A DNA stretch of 64,000 bases from Eunapius fragilis (lineage: Eukaryota > Porifera > Demospongiae > Spongillida > Spongillidae), in the NCBI GenBank assembly GCA_963681505.1, contig OY811980.1:518501-582500 (forward strand), written 5' to 3'. The notes under the pieces were generated by a model. It did not search any database and was not told the origin of the DNA. It was given only the letters and a program-made list of their open reading frames with translations. Position 1 is the stretch's first letter; the number at the start of each line of letters is the position of its first letter. The translations under genes were made by a program, and so were the position numbers. This document shows positions 22,689 through 32,100 of this stretch, piece by piece.

Positions 22689-24590
22689 TAATAATAATAA
22701 ATTTATTAGGTGAAAAGAACACCTAAAAGGCAAGAAATGGCATAAGAATGCACTACTGGGAATAGTTTACAAAAGGGAGTTAGGTCCCCATGACTCAGAT
22801 GAGCTTTAAAAGTGCTGATGGAGGATGCAATACTACTGAGTTGGGCAGAGAGTTCCAAACTGGTATGACACGTTCAGAAAAAAAGTTTAGACGAAAATTA
22901 TGATGTGATATTGACCTGGACATAAGTTTATAGTGGTTTCCTCTGGTAAAATGAAGATTAGAGTTAATACAAAAGCAGTCTGATACGTCAACATCAACAA
23001 CTATCTTGTAGCACATCACTAGGTCAAAGTATACCCTGCGATATTCAAGAGATTGAAGAGATTTAAGTTTCCTAGCTGAGTGCCATAATCCATGTATGAA
23101 AGCTTAGCTCTATTGCAGACAGCATGTGGTAAAGAAACATAGAACTTTCTCAATGGAATTGATGTCCTGATGAAGCCAAGGATTCCATACCTGAGTATTT
23201 GGCTCTAGAAGTGGCCGAACATAGGTCATGTATAGCTGTAGCAGTATTGAAACATCACTAGTGTGAAAAGAGCACCTTGATAATGAGCATTAGCAGCAAT
23301 AACCGAGCAGTGAATACGAAACTTCGCCAAGATCGCGAATTGAAGATACTTGTTCTAGGACTACACCTGATAGAGTATATTTAATAGGTGGAATTGTTAG
23401 GTGACCAAACGAGATAACACTGCATTTTTGGAAAGCAATATTTAGCTGCCACTTGGAAGACCAGTTACAAAATTCAGATAAAGAGTTTGCGAATGCAGTA
23501 TTCTCTGCAATGCAACGGGCAGAATATAATTTAGTATCATCAGAAAAGATTTTCACTTTAACAGGTGGTGCTAGACAGTCTGGAAGATCATTGATATATA
23601 TTAGAAAGAGCAGAGGACCTAGAACAGAACTTTGAGGAACACCACTTATGACTGGAAGTAGAGTGGACTGAGATTCACCAATATATACACACTGAACCCG
23701 ACCATACAGAAAGGAGGATAACCAATCCAATAAATGAGAATTAAAACCATATGATCTGGCTTTTAAAAGAAGTTTAGCATGAGAAACTGAATCAAAAGTC
23801 TTTGCAAAGTCAATGTATACTGCATCAACTCTCTTTTTGTTATCAGCCAGCAAAGTATAATCATTAATAATTGGGTGCAAGTAGAGTGCTTAGCTAAAAA
23901 GCAATACTGTTCTATAGAGATGAGTTGATTTGTCCTCAGATAGGCAATCATTGAAGCAGATATGATGCTCTCCATAACCTTGCCACATATACTGGTAAGG
24001 GAGACAGGCCGGTAGTTAGATGGGTGCATGCGATTGCCTTTCTTAAAAATAGGACAGACATAAGCAATTTTACAATCAGATGCATGATAATTTACCACAC
24101 TGCATTGAGATATGACAAAGGGAACGCTATCACACAAGCAACAGACTTTAAATGATAGCCGGTAAACGATCTGGTGTTTTAGAGTATTTCAATGGCAATT
24201 TCTTCAAAGCTCTAAACACTCTATCACAGGTGAAGGTGACAGAACCAAGGAAGCAGTACTTGACTACGGTGAGCTAAAGAAGGTAGAATACCATCATCCG
24301 TTGTAAATACAGAAACAACTTGAAGTATTTATTTAGCAGGTTGCATTTATCTCTAGCTAAAGAAGAGATAACAGAAGTATTTTTGAATTTAGAGTTGGCA
24401 TAAGAATAGAAATGTGACAGATTTCTACTGTTAGCAACTTCTAGTTCTTTGGGAGCAAAAAATGCCTGAACAGCTACATCATAGTCTTTTGCAAATTTAC
24501 GATAGAGACTGTTATTAACATGATACCATTTTTTTTCTTTTTCAGGAGTAATGCTCGAATATGATGAGGTGTAGAAAACGTTTTCAATGA
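22689..24590 (-). mobile_element. Non-LTR retrotransposon (jockey/CR1-like), 5'-truncated and broken
   Basis: Minus-strand reverse transcriptase in two frames. The 5' piece, 23763-24137, carries SNYRPVSLTSICGKVMES. The 3' piece, 23290-23880, carries YIDFAKTFDSVSH, GVPQSSVLGPLLFLIYIND and KIFSDDTKLY. The usual GVPQGS has G to S and F-A-DD reads FSDD. A further piece at 22795-23019 has the family's C-terminal RVIPVWNSLPNSVV. Frameshifts and stops separate the pieces, so it is dead. The 3' end is the aataaatttattattatta tail at 22689-22707, as expected for elements ending in simple repeats. Sequence back to about 24590 gives fragmentary matches. Confidence 0.88.
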
Positions 24591-24649
24591 TTATATATAA
24601 AAATGATCGGAACCTACGCGAGTAGGTTCCAAATAGGAATCCTGCAGTA

Positions 24650-25670
24650 TCACGAATGTCATTATAAAAACGTCACTCACGTCTAGCGGGACATTTAAGA
24701 ATCGGGTCACTTCGCTTTTAGTGGCAATCGAGCGATATCAAAAAGGAGAAGAGTTCTGAGCTGTATCTGTGTCATAAGACGGTGTACTTTTAGAGAACAA
24801 AATACTCGTCCCCATCGTCCGTACCCAGTCCCACCTAAAATTTCCTCCTCCGTCGTCTTCTTATTCTTCTTCCTTCCGGAGAGTATAACTCACGACAGGA
24901 ACGTTTGTAAAGCACGCCAAGTGTACTAATCGCTTCAGGATGTGTCCGCATGTTATCTTCAGGTGTCTGTTAGACGCCTAACTTATCGGGCAATTAGCTG
25001 AAGCTAGTAGTACCTTATTTGGTGTTGATCTACAAATAGCACATTACATCAGCTATCACAATGGTCATGACGCACCAGTATGATATAACCAGCGTTATCA
25101 AATTCGATAGTTTTACCATGCAATCTCAAGGACAATTCTGATTCCACTCGAGCATCTAAAAGTGGAAAGATCCAGATGCTGCCAGATCTGCCAAACGTGC
25201 GTATGTCAAGCGCGGTACAACAAAACGACCACCCAAAGGTACGGATCGATAAATTATGAGCATGCATGGTATATCGCTAAAATGGAAGGAATAGTTTAGT
25301 TACAGCGGTAGATATTGCGTCTCTCTCCGGTAATATGCGCTGTTTGAAATGTGTGTATAACGCCAAAGTTGCTTACGTCAATTTGGTCATGTATTGTGGT
25401 GCATTGTTTATCTGATTATAGCGTGAGATCAGTTCACTTAAGAGTACATTTATCGTATGTATTATATGGCTTCGCTTTCAATCCTTGGTCCTTAATGGAG
25501 ATAGTCTGGGGACTAGTGTAATTGGGGACTAGTGTAATATTTGGTACACACCTCAACAAAATTGCAGATTCTAAAATAAACCGGTCATGATCGCGCAAGT
25601 TGACGTTTATGCTACCTGATTCTATGCGTTTCAAGAACTAAATACAATACTAAATCCACCAGAAAAATTT
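24650..25670. other. Unassigned AT-rich interval
   Basis: I find no convincing exon, RNA gene or TE domain. A minus-strand ORF at 25049-25267 (72 aa) has no recognisable motif. A short ggggactagtgtaat duplication lies at 25506-25535. Confidence 0.4.
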
Positions 25671-25674
25671 AGGA

Positions 25675-25941
25675 AACAAGTAATAAAAACATTCTCTACA
25701 CGAGAAGGTTGGTGGTATATAGGAATCAAAGGTGATGGTGGTGTACAAGGCTTCTGATAATGAAATAGACCTATATATATTAGCACGCACATTTAAATAT
25801 GACAACATGCTGCTAATATAGGTCTATTTCATTTTTCCTTTTCAATCAGAAGCCTTGTTCCCTTGCTTTTTACACCACCATCACCTTTGATTCCTATATA
25901 CCACCAACCTTCTCTTGTAGAGAATGTTTTTATTACTTGTT
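25675..25941. mobile_element. Palindromic MITE-like element
   Basis: A near-perfect inverted repeat. The left arm aacaagtaataaaaacattc... through caaaggtgatggtggtgta is mirrored by the right arm, which ends gtttttattacttgtt at 25941. It is separated by a short centre near 25780-25815. A diverged relative lies at about 41595-41800. No coding capacity. Confidence 0.85.
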
Positions 25942-26089
25942 AACGTTTGAATTTGGAACGGGAAACGCTATTGTCAACACTTCGTACTACACCATTTCTA
26001 TAAGGTAAAATAGATTTTGGGGTGTATTGCATTAGCTTCGTGCCAGTGTTACAACGTCCGATGCCCCTTGGGGTTAAAACTTGCCATAT

Positions 26090-26425
26090 CTTCCTGCAGG
26101 AAAATTCAATTCACTTTAAATTTGGTTTGTATGCAGAGGGATCCTGTACCTATCGATTTGTCCTGTTCGTTAAGTTTTACTTAATCCGTTATGGTGATGT
26201 AGCTGTGCAAAGTGCGTGCATGGTTTCCCGCTGGATTCGCGCCATTGATTTAGGCACTTGCCTCCCCATACATTGAATGGCTAATTCACTGGCGCGAAAC
26301 GAGCGGGAAACCGTGCACGCACTTTAATTTGCACAGCTATATTTCCGTAACGGATGAAGTAAAACTTAACGAACAGGACAAATCAATAGTTACAGGATCC
26401 CTCTGCGTATAAACCGAATTTGACA
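26090..26425. mobile_element. Second palindromic MITE-like element
   Basis: Inverted arms: agagggatcctgta...tttgtcctgttcgttaagt on the left and acttaacgaacaggacaaat...ggatccctctg on the right. The arms are about 130-150 bp and divergent, and they meet near 26265-26290 (cgggaaaccgtgcacgcact). A related single arm occurs at about 40060-40190. Confidence 0.8.
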
Positions 26426-26542
26426 CCCCCCCCCCCCTCCTCCTCCTCCACTTCACCTCCCACGACAGAGGGAGGAACCAATCACGGAGTCCACTGGATA
26501 TATGTAAGGCCACATCCACCATCTTAAGGGTGAGGTTGTATG

Positions 26543-26573
<31 letters not shown>

Positions 26574-26755
26574 AACGGCATGCTCAGGCATTAACCATGG
26601 TGATGCCGGAAGGTATATGTTTACATCTACAGTAGCATTCTGATGTACGCGGCATGCCATTGGATGCCAATTGTATAAAATGCCAATCTGCAACTGAGCT
26701 TGAGAATAATGCACATGAACAGTAAACCGATCATAACCTGCATCTCAAGTTATAT

Positions 26756-26935
26756 TAACTGTCCATAGAAATGTATGTAACCGCGGTTAACCGCGGCAAC
26801 CCGGCTTAGTTATATTGCTGCAGATCATGCATACAATATATCCACGTTGGCACACAATAAACGTACATCTGGCAGTTGCTTAGTATAAAGTTGAGTCTTG
26901 AAGTCGAACACGTACATGCGGTTCATATAAGTGAT
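26756..26935. repeat. Partial duplicate of the DNase I-like exon 5 region
   Basis: This interval repeats 27380-27565 in the same orientation: gtccatagaaatgtatgt, then the palindrome ccgcggttaaccgcgg, then tctggcagttgctta and the 3' end of exon 5 of the DNase gene, with scattered changes and small indels. It lies downstream of the gene's stop codon and has no complete exon, so it is a non-functional duplicate. Confidence 0.88.
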
Positions 26936-27087
26936 CTACAACTTGAATTGGTTTTCATATTGTTAATTGTTAATTTCATAGTTTTACAAATGTTAATTTG
27001 CCTAACACGCAGTGTTGCAAAAGTTCTATATAACATCATGTTTATTACGACAGACTACGTATCTCCAGCCGGCATGTCTTAAATATA

Positions 27088-29050
27088 CTACGGGCCCACA
27101 CATCCGTCAGGTGAAGGAGATCTAGACCCTGTGTTTGCTGGACGAATGTGCGCGGAGATAAGAGACAGCGTATATGAAAACCAATTCAATGCACAGCATG
27201 TGGAAATCCATTTATAAATGAATACATGGAAGGTTACAGAACATACCTATTAATTCCATGGCAGTCGGAAAATGATCGCTCACCATCTCAACCAATTCCT
27301 GTATGAGAAACGTGCGTGCATACATGTTTGCAGTTATCGTTATATACAGGGTTGCCGCGTTACATACATTTCTATATGTTAACCGTCCATAGAAATGTAT
27401 GTATAACCGCGGTTAACCGCGGCAACCCGGCCTGGTTATATTTATTGCTACAGATCATGCATGCATACAATATATCCAGGTTGGCATCCAATAAACGTAC
27501 ATCTGGCAGTTGCTTAGGATAAAGTTTAGTCTTGAAGTCGAACACTTGCGGTTCATTTAAGTAATCTTTTCGAAAAATACAACTTGAAACCGCTATCTTG
27601 TCGTATGGCTCATCGTTTTTTATGTTTGTATTTCCAGTAATATATTGCCTTATAGCAGGATTGTGATATAAAAATGGAACCTTGTACTCATCGACTCCTA
27701 CTTTGAAATACGAACCACCTGCATTGAAATCTCCTAGAAAAATGACTCGATCATAACTGGTTTCCAGGTTGTTCCTCAACCAATCATATACTTTCTGAAG
27801 ATTGATCATTTCGTAGATACAATTTGTTGGTCTTGCATGCAAACCAACGAGATAAAATACTTGCAGTCCTGCAAGGCCAGGAATAAAGCAGTTATACAAT
27901 TACAATATGCATCAAACCGCAACGGTGCTCTTCACCTCCTGTTTTATCGCGAACTTGTGCAATGTACGGGGGTCTATCAAAATTAATGTTATTAGCATTC
28001 TCTGGAAACACTTGAGCATCGAGCTGGATAGTTTTTGAGCTGCAAACGTAATATAATGCAATCATGATTTTCAATGCATATTCACTTACTTATAAATATA
28101 GGCATATTTTTCTTTCCCATTATTATTCAATCCTGGTCCAAGATAGGGACTAATCTTGTAAGCGAAGTTGGGAGCACTGTATTATAAAGGTATATATAAA
28201 GGGAATACCATAAATGCATGGAAGCTAGTGGTTACTGGTTACACACTAACTGCAATATAAATTCACTGCCGATTTGAGCGATCTACCTCATATGCATGTT
28301 AAAATGAAATCAGTGTCGCTATTAAAGCTGTAGGGTGTGTAACTTTTTTTATAAATCAAAATCGATTATTTCGACTATGAAAAAAAAGTCCAATCGATTT
28401 TTCAGGTTTATAGCAACTTGCAAATCGGTTATTAGAAACATTAAATCGATTTTGGCGATTAATGCACTATCGTTTTTCCAGGTCTGTCCTTTTTTAAATA
28501 ATGGCACGATAAATCACAGTTTCTCAAGTCTAATACAAGTATAGACCTTTTTCATGTGTCACAAGATAATTAACTAGATCACGTGAAACACCGGTGGCGG
28601 CCATCTTGGGGCACAGGTACTATTGTATTGTGTGCAGTAATTTGGTGTTTCAAGTGTTCTGTGATTGATAAAGAATAAAGATCTCTCTTTCCATCGAATA
28701 TCTGCTGTTATTAACCACATTGGAGGAGAACGTGAACGCGAGCTCAGCCAAAGACGAAGAGACGGCTGCCTCGATGCTCTTTCAAGACAAGGCATAATAA
28801 AGACGACGCTAGCAATATTGAGTGCCTTTCAATCCCGAAAGCCAGCTGGCTACACTGTATAACAAATTCAACCAAGATTGGTTATACCGACTCTACAACT
28901 TGGTCACTGTAAAAGGATGCGAACGGCGTCAGAGCAGCCGTACGTAGTTATGACACCTGATATCAGCTATCAGTATGAGCGTATATGAAACTGTATCACG
29001 AAAGGAGCTTATACGCAAATGGATATGGCAGATACGCGTCGCTTTGTTGT

Positions 29051-29115
<65 letters not shown>

Positions 29116-32100
29116 ACGCGGTTCTCTACTTGAAATGCACCCATTTGATGCTTGTATATGTTTATGTGCCAATACTGACTGCCGAAAGCGGAGCGAGAAC
29201 ACATGCATGGACGAAAGGCCACCCAGAAGTTGGCCAGAACCCATTATGCATTGCGATCTTGTAGCTTATAGACACGTACATGTTCGCTATGAACACTTTC
29301 GTATTGGCGTACATATACATGCATGCAGGTGATCTCCCCATTCAATTTCAGTCCGGCCGGAATATTTCTGGCGCTCGTTTTCATTTGGTCCGGCCGGATC
29401 AAAATTAAAGCGACCGAAATATTTGTGCATGCATGCATGCATCAGTGACAGACCCAGATTTAGTCTCTGACAGGCCATGCAGCCGCTAACGCTGGTTGTA
29501 TAGGGGGCTTAATTTTTAAACTGCATGTATGAATTGCTTCGAAATTTGTTTGCAGCACAAAATAAGATACCGAATTGCTCGCAGCCGGCCTGCAGGCGTC
29601 CAAAGGGGAAAATACAAGCTCAACGCAAAACGGATTATCCGAGCCTTATACGTACGCGTTATAATGATAGCAGTCTTGCTGATGTATCTTGAGAGGAATT
29701 ATTCCGTATAATATCTTTGACATCAGTTTTCTGAAGCGGAATTAGTCGTTGCGTAGATAAATCTATGGTCGTGTCTATGCCAGCTGTGCACCAAGATGGC
29801 GGCTTACGTAAATGACGTCACGTTTAATGTAACTTGGTCATGTGATGAAAAAGGTCTATAGCCAGTTTTATTGCGTATCAGTTACTTATGCCAACTTTAA
29901 ATCATTAAAACAACAAAGATAGTATCCATAGGGACTGGGAACGATGTGCATGCCAATGTTACGCCAAACCCATGATTCAATGGCGGCGGATTGTGACCCG
30001 TTTTTTCACCGAAAAACACGTGGCTATTAATTTGTTCGCCCGCTACCAATGCACTCAGTACTAACTATGGGACAAGTAAGGTTTTAGTTTACTGAGATAA
30101 AAACGAAAATGAATAGTTTGTCCACCCCGCAGCTTGCGCTCTTTTCTGGTACAAAATGCTTTAAACACGTACATGTATCACTCCCATTGGCAGTTTTATT
30201 CGCCCTCAATAATATCAATAAGTACTGAGCAGTACCATAGTATCTATGGCAGTACCAGCTAGAAACCTCATGGTAGAACACCGCTCCACGCATATAAAAA
30301 AAAGCCGCCAATCGAGACATTACGATATTCAGACCGTCATAGCCGAACGTCTGGAAAGAGCTAGTGTACCGAAGTATCTGGACACCTGTCACCTGTGCAA
30401 AAGAGTACGTAGCGCGTTTGATTAATGCACATGTACAATACTGCAGAGAAATCGCATTTAAATGGACCAGTTGCGCGTAAGGCTAAGGAATTTAATTAGT
30501 GTTAATTACACGTGACGTCACTGCTGGCGGCTGTTCTGTCAATGAGAAGTCAATGGAAGTACTATCATGTTGCGAATTTCTGAGCTTCGTATCTAACGTG
30601 CTCTGATTAAAAGAACTTTGATAAACTTAACAGTCATCCACGTGTGATATACCGTTTGTAGCGTGACAAGAGACCGAGTGGTTGCGAAGATCTAGCAATA
30701 GAAAATGAGCGGCATTAGCAACGCTGCGTGTGAAGTTACTCTTACCGAAGATGTATTCCCGGAGCCAAACTTTCGAAGCCCTACAACAAGCATACCATAT
30801 CTGCCTTACGGTGGTGGTTGTTATGTAGAGGCATCGAAGCTCCCACTTCTTGGAAAAAGCAGCAAATCTTGGATAGGTTTGTGATACAACTAAAAACTGA
30901 TGATTAGTGCTTTAAAATACTTCTTCGCTTCACTCTACTTAAGAGTTCTCCTTTCTGAGCAGGAGCAGGAGAAGATTGTGGATGTTGATGGCTCGTATAC
31001 TCACAGGAATTATGAATGCTTAAAAGAACTTCAGCTGAAGAGCAGGTGCTGATGCCATCAAATCCACCCCCTCCTCTTACTGGCTGGAAGCTAGTCACTG
31101 ATGCTAACTTTAAGGACATAGCTCGTTCTATACCACAAGTTACATACTACAATTTATGCTTTACATTTTATATTGTTTAAATATGTACATGCATGTATAA
31201 ATGCAGGTCTTGTGTATGCATATACTTGGCTGGACACGTTGGGCACTTTGGGGAAGAAGGGGTTTTTAGAGCATTGGAGCGTGGATATGCACACTGGGCT
31301 TCTGGACGGCTAAGTGAATGCCAATCAAATTTTCTGTCATCTCAAATGTACCACATCACCATCGATGAAGGGTGGCATATACAGGTTTATATGCTCCTTG
31401 GAAACAAGGGAGATGTAGTTATTATTTGTTCAGCAAAATGTGATTGTGCTGCTGGGTAAGCATTGTTTCAACTTTGCTATGTAAATGATTGCTTAATCAT
31501 CGATATGTGTAGGATGTCAGCAAGCTGTACTCATGTATCAGCACTCCTTCATGCGCTGCAGTCCACTTGGTCCCAATAGCTCATAGACAGTATAATTGGT
31601 ATCAAGTTGGTCCCCAACCTGGGCTATCAGGATTTGAGGTAGAGGAGTACTAGTAGATGGAGTAGTATTAATGTCAGAAACAATTGCAGCTGAACTACAA
31701 GTAGTTACACGCTCAGGTGTTATGGTGAATAACCTTCGAGCTTCTCTGTTCTTAGCTCTTTGTGCTCTCGAATCTTGTTTGATACGCTTCCATAAAAACA
31801 GGCTTGGAGAATTACGGGGATCCCCTTTTTGAAAATGCCTGGAGCATACTCGAGAACTTGACCCGAGGTTCTCTTTCTGAAGGTGAAGAGCGTCTGTCCA
31901 CTTAGCTCGCATAATTGGATCCTTCGGAATTCTATGAAAAGAGATGTTTGGATCTGTTGTCTTGGTAATCCCACACACTGCACATCGATCTCCAGGCATT
32001 TCGCTGTCCGTAACTCTCCGTATCACCTCTTACAAAGTTTTTAGAAAAGAGATCCTGCCGCCAGCTGTGACGTCACGAGTAATTAACGGGCTAATTAAAT

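Larger units (their letters stand above)
21246..24648. other. Segment flanked by direct copies of a roughly 32-bp sequence
   Basis: gcgagtaggttcca followed by taggaatcc...tgcagta occurs at 21246-21278 and again at 24617-24646. The phrase tctgtgtcataagac also recurs downstream of both (about 21285 and 24768). Between them lie the hAT remnant, the DOCK exon copy and the non-LTR element. This could be a tandem duplication later filled with insertions, or flanks of a composite insertion. Confidence 0.6.
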
